Of a DNA stretch of 64,000 nt, positions 8,752-18,076 are shown piece after piece. The position numbers and the translations under genes were made by a program. The stretch is from Lonsdalea iberica (GTDB lineage Bacteria > Pseudomonadota > Gammaproteobacteria > Enterobacterales > Enterobacteriaceae). The notes under the pieces were generated by a model that saw only the letters and a list, made by a program, of their open reading frames with translations, was not told where the DNA came from and ran no database searches. The first letter of the stretch is position 1, and each line of letters begins with the position of its first letter. The stretch is taken from contig NZ_LUTP01000002.1 of assembly GCF_002111585.1 (NCBI RefSeq), forward strand, positions 1-64,000. The letters are read 5' to 3'.

Positions 8752-9543
8752 TCAGCACAGCGTGGCGATAATCACCTGTTCAGCGCTAAAGCTGGCGTTG
8801 ACGTGCTGATCGAGCCGAAGCGCATATCGTGCCACGGTGGCGTTGGAGAGCGTCGCGCACAACACCTCTCCCCCGGTCAGCGTCACCAGAATTTCGCTAT
8901 GGTCGTGACCGGCTTGCAGATGGGTGATCTTGCCCGGCAAGATGTTATCCGTTTTTGTCGCGGTCTGGTCTTGAGGCGTGACGCTCACCCAGGGCGCTTT
9001 GATCAGCGCCAGCACCTCTTTGCCTTGCGTGAGTTGCAAACGCTCCGCGCTTTGGGCGGTGACGGCGGCCTGAATCCGTGTCTTGCCGTCGGCTAGCAAC
9101 ACCTCCAGATGTTGCTGCACCGGCCGTTCCGCCCGGCTTAACAGCGTGCCGAACAGCTGGTTGCGCGCGCTGGTTTGTAGCGAGAAGCGGGCGATGGCGG
9201 CCAGCAGACTGTCAAGCGGTAGGGAGTCCTGCTGCAAAACATCAAAGGCTTTCTGTTGAATTTGCGCCAAAAGATCATACAGCTGGATCAAGCGTTCCCC
9301 GTAGCTCGTGACTGCCGCGCCGCCGCCGCCTTTGCCGCCGGTAACCCGGTCCACAAGGGGCTGGTCGGCCAGTTGATTCATTTCGTTGATGGCGTCCCAG
9401 GCGCTTTTATAGCTGATGCCTGCCAGCTTCGCTCCCTGACTGATGGAACCCGTCTGCTTGATCTGTTTAAGCAGCGCGATACGGCGGAGATCGGCAAACA
9501 GACGCTGTTGCAGTTTCAGGGTAAGAAGAATTTCTGCTTGCAT
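8752..9543 (-). CDS. modE: Molybdate-responsive transcriptional regulator ModE
   Basis: This 263-residue dimeric regulator represses modABC when it binds molybdate. An N-terminal winged helix-turn-helix (LLKQIKQTGSISQGAKLAGISYKSAWDAINEMN) is followed by two mop/TOBE molybdate-binding repeats, with SARNQLFGT and QSAERLQLTQGKEVLALIKAPWV in the first. The long open frame starts further upstream; the start MQAEILLTLKLQQ matches E. coli ModE. A ModE operator lies before modA at 9992-10015. It is divergent from acrZ. Confidence 0.95.
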   Translation of the reverse strand: MQAEILLTLKLQQRLFADLRRIALLKQIKQTGSISQGAKLAGISYKSAWDAINEMNQLADQPLVDRVTGGKGGGGAAVTSYGERLIQLYDLLAQIQQKAFDVLQQDSLPLDSLLAAIARFSLQTSARNQLFGTLLSRAERPVQQHLEVLLADGKTRIQAAVTAQSAERLQLTQGKEVLALIKAPWVSVTPQDQTATKTDNILPGKITHLQAGHDHSEILVTLTGGEVLCATLSNATVARYALRLDQHVNASFSAEQVIIATLC

Positions 9544-9741
9544 GACGATAGGTTCCATTGAGAGACGAGCGTGGAAAGGTATTGTCACCATTTTTCCTGG
9601 AGCGGGCAAATCGCACGAAAGGCCGCATTAATTCATCCTTTTCGGGTAGACTATTTACCAGCGCGGGCTAGCGTTGACGGTAGCCTGATAAACCTGGTTT
9701 GCTGTCTTTCCACGACAGCTATTGCTTCAAGCGAGGTCGAC

Positions 9742-9897
9742 ATGTTGGAGTTGCTGAGTAGTCTGCTATTTGCAGTATGTATGGTGCCGGTCATGATGGC
9801 CTTGATTCTGGGGTGCATCTACGGTCTGGGAGAAGTGTTCAACGTCTTCTCCGCCCTCGGTCATCATGAGTCCAAACCTTCACATAAAGCACCCTGA
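9742..9897 (+). CDS. acrZ: Small AcrAB-TolC associated membrane protein AcrZ
   Basis: This 51-residue protein has one transmembrane helix (about residues 8-32). AcrZ binds the AcrB efflux pump in the inner membrane and enhances export of some substrates. The pattern [19 protein letters not shown] followed by YGLGEVFN is close to E. coli AcrZ (YbhT). GAGG lies 7 bases before the ATG. Position between modE and modA is conserved, and a terminator at 9911-9935 closes the unit. Confidence 0.93.
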   Translation: MLELLSSLLFAVCMVPVMMALILGCIYGLGEVFNVFSALGHHESKPSHKAP

Positions 9898-9910
9898 ATC
9901 CACTCTCTGA

Positions 9911-9935
9911 AAATCCGGCGCCCGCCGGATTTTTC
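9911..9935 (+). terminator. Terminator after acrZ
   Basis: ATCCGGC-N4-GCCGGAT is followed by a TTTT run, 15 bases after the acrZ stop. Confidence 0.85.
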
Positions 9936-9991
9936 CCTGTCATTATCTCGTCAATTCGGCTTCCACAAAGCGGATGTTATTTTGTAACTAC

Positions 9992-10015
9992 CGTTATATT
10001 ATCCCCTACACAACG
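9992..10015 (+). promoter_or_regulatory. ModE operator upstream of modA
   Basis: CGTTATATT-N6-TACACAACG has the dyad form of the ModE box known upstream of E. coli modA (CGTTATATT half sites around a short spacer). It ends 22 bases before the modA start, so bound molybdate-ModE would block transcription of modABC. Confidence 0.82.
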
Positions 10016-10037
10016 AAAAATAACGGGGAACATCGTC

Positions 10038-10811
10038 ATGCAATACTCATGGAAAAAATGGCTGGCCATATTCACATTGAGCCTGGGAATGATCGCCTCG
10101 GCCTCCGCCGCGACCGACAAGGTGACGGTGTTCGCTGCCGCGTCGCTGACTAATGCGCTGCAGGATATCGCCGAACGCTATCAGCAAGAAAAACAGGTTT
10201 CCGTCGTGGCGTCGTATGCCTCTTCGTCAACGTTGGCGCGTCAAATAGAGCAGGGCGCTCCCGCCGATATATTCATTTCCGCCGACCAGCAGTGGATGGA
10301 CTACGCACAGGACAAACAGCTAATCGATAACGGTAGCCGTTATACGTTGCTGGGTAACGAACTGGTTGTCATCGCACCAAAAAGCGCCGACGTAAAAACG
10401 ATCGCCATTAATGCCTCCACCGACTGGAAGAGTCTGCTAAAAGGCGGCCGTCTGGCTGTCGGCGATCCTGACCATGTTCCCGCTGGCATCTATGCCAAAG
10501 AGGCGCTGCAACACCTCAAAGCCTGGGACACCTTATCGCCGTTGATGGCCCGTGCGAGCGATGTGCGCGGCGCGTTAGCGCTGGTCGAGCGTGAAGAGGC
10601 ACCGCTGGGGATTGTTTATGGCTCCGATGCAGTGGCCAGCGCCAAAGTGAAGGTGGTGGGGATTTTCCCGGCCAGCAGCCATAAACCGGTGGAATATCCG
10701 GTCGCTATCGTCAAAAGTCGCGATACGGCGGCGGTCAAAGCCTTTTCCGACTATCTGAAAACCCCCCAGTCCGCCGACATCTTTAAACGTTACGGCTTCA
10801 CTCCGCGCTAA
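10038..10811 (+). CDS. modA: Molybdate ABC transporter substrate-binding protein
   Basis: This 257-residue periplasmic protein captures molybdate (and tungstate) for ModBC. A signal peptide ends around AAS/AT near residue 25 (LGMIASASAATDK). Family motifs are VFAAASLTNALQDIA, ASSSTLARQIEQGAPADIFISAD and the region VGDPDHVPAGIYAKEAL. The stop overlaps the modB start (TAATG), indicating translational coupling. Confidence 0.97.
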   Translation: MQYSWKKWLAIFTLSLGMIASASAATDKVTVFAAASLTNALQDIAERYQQEKQVSVVASYASSSTLARQIEQGAPADIFISADQQWMDYAQDKQLIDNGSRYTLLGNELVVIAPKSADVKTIAINASTDWKSLLKGGRLAVGDPDHVPAGIYAKEALQHLKAWDTLSPLMARASDVRGALALVEREEAPLGIVYGSDAVASAKVKVVGIFPASSHKPVEYPVAIVKSRDTAAVKAFSDYLKTPQSADIFKRYGFTPR

Positions 10812-11500
10812 TGTGGCTGAGCGACTATGAGTGGCAGGCGATTCAACTGAGTCTCAAGGTCTCGCTGTTGGCCGTCAGTGCTAGCCTACCGTTAGGGATC
10901 CTGATGGCCTGGATACTGGTGCGCTGCCGGTTCCCCGGCAAGTCGCTGCTGGATAGTCTCATTCACTTGCCTTTGGTCTTGCCGCCGGTGGTTATCGGTT
11001 ATCTGCTGCTGGTGGGGATGGGACGCAAAGGTGTGATCGGTGCCTGGCTTTACGAATGGTTCGGCCTCAGCTTCAGCTTCAGTTGGCGCGGTGCGGCGCT
11101 GGCCTCCGCCGTGGTGGCGTTTCCGCTACTGGTGCGGGCAATTCGCTTGTCGCTTGAAACGGTGGATCCGCGTCTTGAACTGGCCGCCCGCACATTAGGC
11201 GCGCACCCGTGGCGCGTCTTTTTCACCGTCACGCTACCCTTAACGTTGCCCGGCATTATTGTCGGCACGGTGCTGGCGTTTGCCCGCTCTTTGGGGGAGT
11301 TCGGCGCGACGATAACGTTCGTGTCCAACATTCCTGGTGAAACCCGCACTATCCCGCTCGCGATGTATACGCTGATCCAGACGCCCGGCGCGGAAATGCA
11401 GGCCGCCAGGTTGTGCCTCATCGCTATCGCACTGTCGCTGTTGGCGTTGTTGCTATCGGAATGGCTAACCGGCTGGAGCCGGCGGCGGCTGGGGGGATAA
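10811..11500 (+). CDS. modB: Molybdate ABC transporter permease
   Basis: This 229-residue inner-membrane permease forms the channel with ModC. It has about five or six hydrophobic segments and the EAA loop as [27 protein letters not shown], where it contacts the ATPase. It overlaps modA and modC by one base each (TAATG at both junctions). Confidence 0.96.
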   Translation: MWLSDYEWQAIQLSLKVSLLAVSASLPLGILMAWILVRCRFPGKSLLDSLIHLPLVLPPVVIGYLLLVGMGRKGVIGAWLYEWFGLSFSFSWRGAALASAVVAFPLLVRAIRLSLETVDPRLELAARTLGAHPWRVFFTVTLPLTLPGIIVGTVLAFARSLGEFGATITFVSNIPGETRTIPLAMYTLIQTPGAEMQAARLCLIAIALSLLALLLSEWLTGWSRRRLGG

Positions 11501-12558
11501 TGCTACAACTGGATTTCTCTCAACAGTTGGGCGAACTGTCGCTCAGCGTCACATCGACCCTGCCCGCCAGCGGTATTTCCGCGATCTTCGGCGTTTCCGG
11601 CGCGGGGAAAACGTCGCTGATTAACGCCATTGCCGGGCTAACGAGGCCCGGTCATGGGCGTATTCAGCTCAATGACCGGGTACTGACGGATACTGAACGC
11701 CGTATTTTTCTGCCGCCCGAGCAGCGTCGAATCGGCTATGTTTTTCAGGATGCGCGGCTGTTTCCCCATTATCGGGTCGCGGGCAATTTACGTTACGGCA
11801 TGGCGACGGCCATGCGCGGGCAGTTTGACGATATCGTGCAGCTGCTGGGAATCGAACATCTGCTTAAACGGCATCCGCTGACCCTCTCGGGAGGTGAAAA
11901 GCAGCGGGTGAGTATCGGCCGGGCGTTGTTGACGGCGCCGGATCTGCTGCTGATGGACGAGCCGCTGGCGTCGTTAGACGCGCCGCGCAAACGAGAACTG
12001 CTGCCTTATCTTGAGCGGTTGGGACGAGAGGTGAAAACGCCGATCCTTTACGTGAGCCATAGCCTGGAGGAAATCTGGCGGCTGGCGGACCGCGTCGTGG
12101 TGTTGGATCAGGGCAAAGTTAAAACGCAAGGCGAGCTGGAGACGGTATGGGCCAGCAGCGCGTTGCGGCCTTGGCTGCCGCGCGAAGAGCAAAGCACCAT
12201 CCTGAAAACGAGGCTCTTGCGGCATCATCCTCACTATCCAATGACCGCGCTTTCTCTGGGAGATCAGATTCTGTGGGTGCAGAGAATCGACGCGCCGTTG
12301 AACAGCGCGCAGCGTATCCGCATTAACGCGGCGGATGTCTCGCTGGTACTGGAACGGCCCACGGCGACCAGTATTCGCAACGTGCTGGCGGCACGCGTGG
12401 CGGAGTGTCTGGAGGTCGGCGATTGGGTTGAGGTCAAACTGCTGGTCGGCGGTCAGGCCCTCTGGGCGAAAATTACCCCTTGGGCCAAAGATGAGCTGGG
12501 GCTACGCCCGGATCAACGGCTGTTTGCTCAGATAAAGAGCGTTTCAATCACGCCCTAA
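11500..12558 (+). CDS. modC: Molybdate ABC transporter ATP-binding protein
   Basis: This 352-residue protein, the same length as in E. coli, powers molybdate import. It has Walker A GVSGAGKT near residue 31, signature LSGGEKQRV, Walker [13 protein letters not shown] and switch His YVSHSLEE, with a C-terminal mop/TOBE domain ([13 protein letters not shown]...[10 protein letters not shown]). The chosen ATG overlaps the modB stop. It is the last gene of modABC; ybhA converges on it. Confidence 0.96.
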   Translation: MLQLDFSQQLGELSLSVTSTLPASGISAIFGVSGAGKTSLINAIAGLTRPGHGRIQLNDRVLTDTERRIFLPPEQRRIGYVFQDARLFPHYRVAGNLRYGMATAMRGQFDDIVQLLGIEHLLKRHPLTLSGGEKQRVSIGRALLTAPDLLLMDEPLASLDAPRKRELLPYLERLGREVKTPILYVSHSLEEIWRLADRVVVLDQGKVKTQGELETVWASSALRPWLPREEQSTILKTRLLRHHPHYPMTALSLGDQILWVQRIDAPLNSAQRIRINAADVSLVLERPTATSIRNVLAARVAECLEVGDWVEVKLLVGGQALWAKITPWAKDELGLRPDQRLFAQIKSVSITP

Positions 12559-12607
12559 TCCGTGTTTTGAGACAGGCTGTCGGCATAACAGCCTGTGCGC
12601 TTTCCAA

Positions 12608-13426
12608 TCAGAGGATCTGTTTCATAATCAGTTCCGCAATGCCCGGCTCTTCGTTGTGACCGATCACGACATTCGCGCTCTCTTTAACCGCATCAGCGCT
12701 GTTCCCCATCGCCACGCCCAAACCGACCGTGGAAAGCATGCTGATGTCATTGAAGTTATCGCCGAAAGCGACAATATCCTGCATCTGCAACCCTTGCTGT
12801 TCCACCCAGCGGCGCAATAATTTGCCTTTGCTGTTGCCGGACTGAGCCACGTCGACCTGATCTTTCCACGACCACTCACAGGTGACGCCCAGCTCCTCTT
12901 CCACCTGCTGCGCGAAACCATTCAGATGGGCGTTGTCCGGATGGTGAGTGGCGAATTTCCAGATCTGCTGTGCGCGAGCGGTTTCTTCCTCCAGATTATC
13001 CACGTGGCGGAAATTCGGACGCAGGTCTGCTGGCAGCGTGTCGGACCAGGCCAGCGCTCGGACGACGTGACCGGTCGGTTTTTCATAGAGCATGTCGTCG
13101 TCGGCATACATCAGACCGTGGATGTCGAACTGCTGCAGTTTTTTCAACACGCCTCTGGCCTGCGCCGACGTCAGCGGCTGACCTTCCGAGATACGCTTTG
13201 TCTGATAATGATACAGATAAGAGCCATTACAGCAGATAGCAGGTGTATCGAGCTCCAGCGCCTGATAAAAAGGGCGTATGGCCGAGTGATGACGACCGGA
13301 AACGATCAATACTTTGATCCCGGCCTGCCGAGCCAGGGCCAGCGCTTTCATCGAAGCGGGCAGAATGGTTTTCTGTGCGGTCAGTAAGGTGCCGTCCAGA
13401 TCGAGGGCGATTGCGCGATAGGTCAT
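12608..13426 (-). CDS. ybhA: HAD-family phosphatase YbhA (pyridoxal phosphate phosphatase)
   Basis: This 272-residue cytoplasmic Cof-type HAD phosphatase carries the nucleophile motif DLDGTLL near residue 9, motif II VSGRH, a C2-type cap, and motifs III/IV in SKGKLLRRW and FGDNFNDISML. The E. coli homologue acts on pyridoxal phosphate and other sugar phosphates. The frame continues 24 codons upstream, but MTYRAIALDLDG matches the family start and has GAGAG upstream. Conserved placement is between modC and pgl. Confidence 0.92.
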   Translation of the reverse strand: MTYRAIALDLDGTLLTAQKTILPASMKALALARQAGIKVLIVSGRHHSAIRPFYQALELDTPAICCNGSYLYHYQTKRISEGQPLTSAQARGVLKKLQQFDIHGLMYADDDMLYEKPTGHVVRALAWSDTLPADLRPNFRHVDNLEEETARAQQIWKFATHHPDNAHLNGFAQQVEEELGVTCEWSWKDQVDVAQSGNSKGKLLRRWVEQQGLQMQDIVAFGDNFNDISMLSTVGLGVAMGNSADAVKESANVVIGHNEEPGIAELIMKQIL

Positions 13427-13648
13427 CGTGATTTCTCTCGGGTTATAGGTAAACTTTTTCAGATGGTACACCGTAAGGAGAGGGCACTGTAGGATCAATT
13501 TTTCCCCTTCGATCTGTCAGCCGCTTCTCTCAGAACATACGCCATGTGACAACCGCGCCCGCCTCGATGTGAGGAGCGATAGGCCGTTCCGGTCTACTAT
13601 TGATGTCTGAGTGCTAAGAAGCGCAATCCGCGTTTAAAGGAGAGTCCA

Positions 13649-14647
13649 ATGCAGCAAGTGGTTTATACCGCCAGTCCCGAAAGCCAGCACATCCACGTGT
13701 GGCGGCTCAATAGCGAAGGCGCGTTGACGTTGTTACAGGTCGTTGAAGCTCCTGGACAGGTTCAGCCCATGGTGGTGGCGCCCGACAAACGGCACCTTTA
13801 CGTCGGCGTCCGTCCGTCGTTCCGCGCAATCAGCTACCGTATTGCGCCGGATGGAACGTTGACGCAGGCGGGGGAGGGCGCGCTGCCTGGTAGCCCAACG
13901 CATCTGTCTACCGACCACGAAGGCCGTTTTCTGTTCTGCGCGTCTTACAGTAATGCCTGCGTCAGCGTCAGCCCGATTGGCGACGATGGCGTTGCCGGAG
14001 AGTTTATTCAGCAATTGGAGGGTTTGGAAGGCTGTCACTCCACTAACATCGATCCGGAGAATAAGGTGCTATGGGCGCCTTGCCTGAAAGAAGATCGCAT
14101 CCGTCTGTACGATCTGTCGACAGAAGGCAAACTCAGCGAGCATCAGCCCGCCGACCTGCCTGCCGCCGCGGGCGCGGGGCCCCGTCACATGGTGTTCCAT
14201 CCCAACCAGCGTTTCACGTACTGCGTCAACGAGTTGGACAGCACGGTCGATGTTTTCGAACTCAAAGATGCTCATGGCGACATCGCCCGTGTGCAGACGT
14301 TGGATGTGATGCCGGAGGATTTCACCGGAACGCGTTGGGCGGCTGATATCCATATCACCCCGAACGGCCGCTTCCTGTACACCACCGATCGCACCGCCAG
14401 CGTAGTCAGCATTCTCGGTGTATCGGACGATGGCAGTCATCTGACGCTCCTCGGTCATCAGTCGACGGAGATTCAACCGCGTGGATTTAATATCGATAAC
14501 AGCGGTCAGTTCCTGATTGTTGCGGGGCAGAAGTCGCACTATATCGAGGTCTATCAGATCAACGAGGAGGGCGGACATTTGCAGCCGCTATCGCGCTACG
14601 CGGTAGGACAAGGACCGATGTGGGTGACGATTCTGGCGCTGGATTGA
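13649..14647 (+). CDS. pgl: 6-phosphogluconolactonase (beta-propeller type)
   Basis: This 332-residue cytoplasmic enzyme hydrolyses 6-phosphogluconolactone in the oxidative pentose phosphate pathway. It is the seven-bladed propeller type, with repeated motifs such as [19 protein letters not shown] and [17 protein letters not shown], as in E. coli Pgl (YbhE). AAAGGAG lies 8 bases before the ATG. It works with gnd, which lies at 49.7 kb in the same window. Confidence 0.95.
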   Translation: MQQVVYTASPESQHIHVWRLNSEGALTLLQVVEAPGQVQPMVVAPDKRHLYVGVRPSFRAISYRIAPDGTLTQAGEGALPGSPTHLSTDHEGRFLFCASYSNACVSVSPIGDDGVAGEFIQQLEGLEGCHSTNIDPENKVLWAPCLKEDRIRLYDLSTEGKLSEHQPADLPAAAGAGPRHMVFHPNQRFTYCVNELDSTVDVFELKDAHGDIARVQTLDVMPEDFTGTRWAADIHITPNGRFLYTTDRTASVVSILGVSDDGSHLTLLGHQSTEIQPRGFNIDNSGQFLIVAGQKSHYIEVYQINEEGGHLQPLSRYAVGQGPMWVTILALD

Positions 14648-14679
14648 GTCTGACGTATCAAGCTTGAATAATGAAAGAA

Positions 14680-14711
14680 ACCCCGGTTCGGATGCCGTCC
14701 GATCCGGGGTT
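14680..14711. terminator. Hairpin terminator between pgl and the LVIVD gene
   Basis: CCCCGG and CGGA arms pair with TCCG and CCGGGG around a 5-base loop. An A-run lies on the left side and GTTAT on the right. It separates the convergent pgl and LVIVD protein genes. Confidence 0.7.
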
Positions 14712-14716
14712 ATGCA

Positions 14717-15967
14717 CTACCCGCGATATTCAATAATCGACAGCCCGGCGTTATAGTCGGTGCTGTACACCATCCCTTCCGCATCCACAAACACGTCGCA
14801 AGACTGAATGACGCGCGGACGTCCGGGACGTCTGTCCATCATCTGTTCTGGCGCGGCGGGCACCAGCGCGCCGGTCTCTTTGGGGCGATAGGGGTTGCTG
14901 ATATCGTAAACGCGCACGCCCGCGTTCTGATAAGTCGCGAAGATCAGCGTTGAGCTGATGAAGCTGCCTGGCCGGTTCTCGTGCAAATTATGTGGCCCGA
15001 AATGCGCACCTTTCTTCACATAATCCACTTCGTTCGGCTGGGGAAAGGTCGCGATGCTGATCGGGTTGGTCGGTTCGCGAATATCAAAGACCCAGATCAA
15101 TTTTTCCCCGTCTTCCTGATGGTCCAGCACCGCTTCGTCTAGCACGATGAGTAAATCGCGATCTGGCAATGGCAGCGCAGTGTGCGTGCCGCCGCCGAAA
15201 GGCGGACTCCAGTTCCGGTGACTAATCAGCTGCGGCTGCGTGCGGTCGCTGACGTCCAGCAGCGTTAGTCCGCCGTCGCGCCAGCTGCCGTAAGCCGTAT
15301 CGCCGCTCACGATAGCGTGATGCAGCGCGTAGCGTTTCCCGTCCGGCCAGTCAGGCGTTTCGCCGCCGGCGGTATGCATGCCCGGCAGCCAGTAACGTCC
15401 TGCGACTTCCGGTTTCCGCGGATCGGCCAGATCGAGGGTCAGGAAAATGTAGTCGCTGTAGCCTTCCAGCAGAGCGGACACGTAAGCCCAGCGTCCGCCA
15501 ACGTACCAGATACGGTGGATGCCGATGCCGTTCAGCGGCAGGAAGCCGATCTCTTGCGGTTTATCCGGACGGGAGATGTCAAAGATGCGCAGACCGGCGC
15601 TCCAGGTATTGCCTTGTTGCCGTGTATCCACCGTTTCGGCGACGGAGCGGGTGTAATACACCTTTTCTTCGGCGAAATTCGCATCGGCGAACAGATCGCG
15701 AGCGTTGACGACCAATAACAGATCGTCGTGCGTTTGCAGATGGATATTCCAGGTACCGGGGGGCGCGGGGATAAAGCCTACCGTCCGGGGATTGACGGGG
15801 TCGCGAACGTCGACGATGGAAACGCCCTGCGACACCATATGGCCGATATACGCGTAGCCCCGATGAACCATCACCTGTACGCCATCAGAGCGTCCGGCCT
15901 GATCGCTGTGACCGATTAGCCGCATATTGCGGCTGTAATCGGGGGTAGGCAAAGGTGCTGATGCCAT
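14717..15967 (-). CDS. LVIVD-repeat beta-propeller protein
   Basis: This 416-residue protein is built of LVIVD repeats: SIVDVRDPVNPRTVG, LRIFDISRPDKPQEIG, FLTLDLADPRKPEVAG, LTLLDVSDRTQPQLIS, IWVFDIREPTNPISIA and VRVYDISNPYRPKETG. These predict a beta-propeller. No signal peptide is visible, so it is probably cytoplasmic. GGAGG precedes the start. It lies only 12 bases after the binding-protein gene and is very likely co-transcribed with it. The molecular function of these proteins is not known to me. A pairing with a periplasmic sugar-type binding protein but no permease or ATPase is unusual. Confidence 0.85.
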   Translation of the reverse strand: MASAPLPTPDYSRNMRLIGHSDQAGRSDGVQVMVHRGYAYIGHMVSQGVSIVDVRDPVNPRTVGFIPAPPGTWNIHLQTHDDLLLVVNARDLFADANFAEEKVYYTRSVAETVDTRQQGNTWSAGLRIFDISRPDKPQEIGFLPLNGIGIHRIWYVGGRWAYVSALLEGYSDYIFLTLDLADPRKPEVAGRYWLPGMHTAGGETPDWPDGKRYALHHAIVSGDTAYGSWRDGGLTLLDVSDRTQPQLISHRNWSPPFGGGTHTALPLPDRDLLIVLDEAVLDHQEDGEKLIWVFDIREPTNPISIATFPQPNEVDYVKKGAHFGPHNLHENRPGSFISSTLIFATYQNAGVRVYDISNPYRPKETGALVPAAPEQMMDRRPGRPRVIQSCDVFVDAEGMVYSTDYNAGLSIIEYRG

Positions 15968-15979
15968 AACTCGCCTCCG

Positions 15980-17056
15980 TTATTTCGCTTTTGCGGCCAG
16001 TGTAGCAAACCACGGGGCGATGAAATCATCGGTCTGGCCCCAGCCCGGAATAATCTTGCCGAGGCTGGCGACGTTAACCGGACCGGTCTGGCTTGCCAGC
16101 AGCGCCTGCGGAATGGTGGCGGCGGTAAATTCGTAAGTGGCAGGCGTCGGCTCGCCGGCGATTTTGTTCGCGACCAGTCGCAGGTTCACTTTACCGATCA
16201 GTTTCGGGTCCACGGCGACGCTGACTTTCCACGGGCTTGAAGCTTCACGCATCAATTGCAGATCCTGATTGGAGATGTCGATGCTGTAGAGTTTGATCTC
16301 CGTCCGGCCGTTCTCTTTCAGCGCTTTGTAAGCGCCCTGACTGAAGGCATCCCAGGTGCCCCAAATAGCGTCAATCTTCCCGCGCGGGTATTTCGCCAAT
16401 ACCGCGCCGACTTTGTTGGCGGTATCGCCCTGCACGTCGGAGGAGACGGCGCCGATGGATTCCAGCTCTTTAATGCCGGGATTAGCTTTCAGGAGCTGCT
16501 GGTAGGCCGCCTGACGACGCTCCATCGGTGGGAACCCGGCGACCCAAAGCTTGATGATATTGGCTTTGCCGTTGAAATCTTTCACCAACTGACCGAAAGA
16601 GGCTTTGGTCAGCGAGGCGTCATCCTGTTGGGTAACGGTTACGCCGGGAATCTCCCGATTCACTGCGGTGTCGAACACCGATACCTTGATGCCGCTGTCC
16701 ACGATGCGCTGCAGCAGCTCGGTCGAGTACGGGTCGCGCCCCTGAGACAAAATAATGCCGTCGTACTTCTGACTGATGGCCTGATTGACGAAGTCCTGGA
16801 AGCGGGCGTCGTCGCCATTGCTTAAGAACGTGCTGACTTTGAAGCCGAGTTTTTTCCCTTCTTCCAGCACGCCGGAAACGAACTGGGTGGTGTTGTCATC
16901 GGAGCCCAAATTACGGATGACGGCGATACGCACCGGACCGTTATGGTTGGCTAGCGCGGCAGGCAGCGGCGCGAGAGTCGGGGGATTTTCTGCCAACGCA
17001 GGCAGCGCGATCGTCATGCTTAATGCCACGAGTGCGGCGTGAAATTTCTTCATCAT
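15980..17056 (-). CDS. Orphan periplasmic sugar-type binding protein (RbsB-like)
   Basis: This protein of 358 residues (357 from the second ATG, 17053, which has better AGGAG spacing) has a signal peptide ending LPALA-EN near residue 22. It has a type I periplasmic-binding fold: IAVIRNLGSDDNTTQFVSGVLEEGKKLGF, DGIILSQGRDPYSTELLQRIVDSGIKVSVFDTAV, and DAIWGTWDAFSQGAYKALKENG. Family members bind sugars or AI-2-like ligands for ABC importers or sensors. No permease or ATPase lies nearby; the only partner is the LVIVD gene. A MetJ-like operator array precedes it. The ligand cannot be named from sequence. Confidence 0.85.
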   Translation of the reverse strand: MMKKFHAALVALSMTIALPALAENPPTLAPLPAALANHNGPVRIAVIRNLGSDDNTTQFVSGVLEEGKKLGFKVSTFLSNGDDARFQDFVNQAISQKYDGIILSQGRDPYSTELLQRIVDSGIKVSVFDTAVNREIPGVTVTQQDDASLTKASFGQLVKDFNGKANIIKLWVAGFPPMERRQAAYQQLLKANPGIKELESIGAVSSDVQGDTANKVGAVLAKYPRGKIDAIWGTWDAFSQGAYKALKENGRTEIKLYSIDISNQDLQLMREASSPWKVSVAVDPKLIGKVNLRLVANKIAGEPTPATYEFTAATIPQALLASQTGPVNVASLGKIIPGWGQTDDFIAPWFATLAAKAK

Positions 17057-17091
17057 GGGCTCCTAGGTGGGAAATCGTGTTGCCAGTTTAT

Positions 17092-17123
17092 GGATATCTT
17101 TATGTCTGGATGTCTATTTGTCT
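17092..17123 (-). promoter_or_regulatory. MetJ-like operator array (four tandem 8-mers)
   Basis: On the minus strand four contiguous 8-base units read AGACAAAT, AGACATCC, AGACATAA and AGATATCC. They are phased exactly 8 bases apart, which is the arrangement of met boxes (consensus AGACGTCT). Each unit matches the consensus at 5 or 6 of 8 positions, similar to natural operators such as E. coli metB. The array lies 36-67 bases upstream of the binding-protein gene start, overlapping any promoter. Confidence 0.55.
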
Positions 17124-17300
17124 GGATGAAGCATCATAGCGACAACGGTGAAAGGAGCAAAGAGCCCGCGTTATGTCTTTTGGTTTTATCTTATAACGGG
17201 TCGTTCGCCGCGTCCGGGAGCAGGGATTGGCGGGAAAGCAGAGCGCGGGATGAGGGAAAACGAGCGCTCCCGCTCAACGCGGCGGGAGCATGAGTGACGC

Positions 17301-17726
17301 TTATTCAGCGAAGAAGGAAACGCCCTGACCGACGTTGCAGCGATAGCTCAGCGTAGCGCCGCGCTGTTGCAGACTGGGCAGATCGTACATGTAGGTCGTG
17401 AAGTTGACGGTGTTATCCGGCAGCACCTGATAGCGCATAAATTGCTGAATAGGTTTGCCGTCGTTCGCCACCGTAAAGTGTTCATCGCTGAACGACAGCG
17501 TACTGTCTCCCGTCACACGATAAGCCTGGATGCGCAGGCCGCCCCGGGTCTGGCTGGCGACGGCGCCATTCTGCGGCGTACACTGCGAAAGGTCGATATT
17601 GACGGCCACTTCGCTTCCCTGATTCAGCGCATTAATAATAGTTGATTGGCTGGTCAGCGGTTTGGCTGCGCAGGCGCTCGCGGCGAGTAAGGATACGGTT
17701 AAAAACAGCGGGGTCATGCGAGACAT
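17301..17726 (-). CDS. VirK-family small secreted protein
   Basis: This 141-residue exported protein has a signal peptide (MSRMTPLFLTVSLLAASACAA). The mature part matches the VirK family (PF06903): STIINALNQGSEVAVNIDLSQC near the start, then GGLRIQAYRV, FTVANDGKPIQQFMRYQVLPDNTVNFTTYMYD and LSYRCNVGQGVSFF. Two cysteines could form a disulfide. VirK was named from the Agrobacterium virulence regulon, but its function is unknown. The frame opens earlier; the start at 17726 has GGAGG at proper spacing. It is a single gene, and family assignment is from memory of the motif pattern. Confidence 0.72.
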   Translation of the reverse strand: MSRMTPLFLTVSLLAASACAAKPLTSQSTIINALNQGSEVAVNIDLSQCTPQNGAVASQTRGGLRIQAYRVTGDSTLSFSDEHFTVANDGKPIQQFMRYQVLPDNTVNFTTYMYDLPSLQQRGATLSYRCNVGQGVSFFAE

Positions 17727-18076
17727 AAACGTCCTCCGTGATGTGAGTAAAATCCCTGCCAATCTGATTGGCTCAAAAAGCATAGCCGCATCTGGCGGCA
17801 GCGTCCTGTATCTTTAAAGCGTTAGATTGAAGAAATTAAAAAAATACATTTAAATACAAGGTTTTATGATTAAGTGAAAAAATAAATCAGGAATTCTCCG
17901 ATCGCCGTTTATCCGCCAGAGGCGTCACATAAATGTCATTAGCGATGGTGGACCGGCCAAAGCCGCCATGATGTTTGAGGGGATAAAGCACCGCGGTCAG
18001 CGGGGGAACGCAGGTCCTGGGAGTGTTTCAGCGAAAGGGAAAATCGAAGGAAAGGAGATAGAAAGGAGATAAAAGT
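17727..18076. other. Intergenic region between virK-like gene and metG
   Basis: No gene is seen. The first part is AT-rich, fitting the promoter of the VirK-family gene. At 17922-17939 there is an 11-base direct repeat resembling a degenerate Pho box, but oriented away from the gene. A tandem repeat of an 11-base unit (AAAGGAGATAG) sits near 18050-18071. Confidence 0.6.

Noticed and set aside
17922-17939. Pho-box-like 11-base direct repeat
   Set aside because: Only partly matches the PhoB consensus, is oriented away from the nearest gene (the VirK-type gene), and is about 200 bases from its start.
18050-18071. Tandem 11-base purine-rich repeat before the metG terminator
   Set aside because: Two copies only, in a non-coding stretch; not enough for a repeat family.
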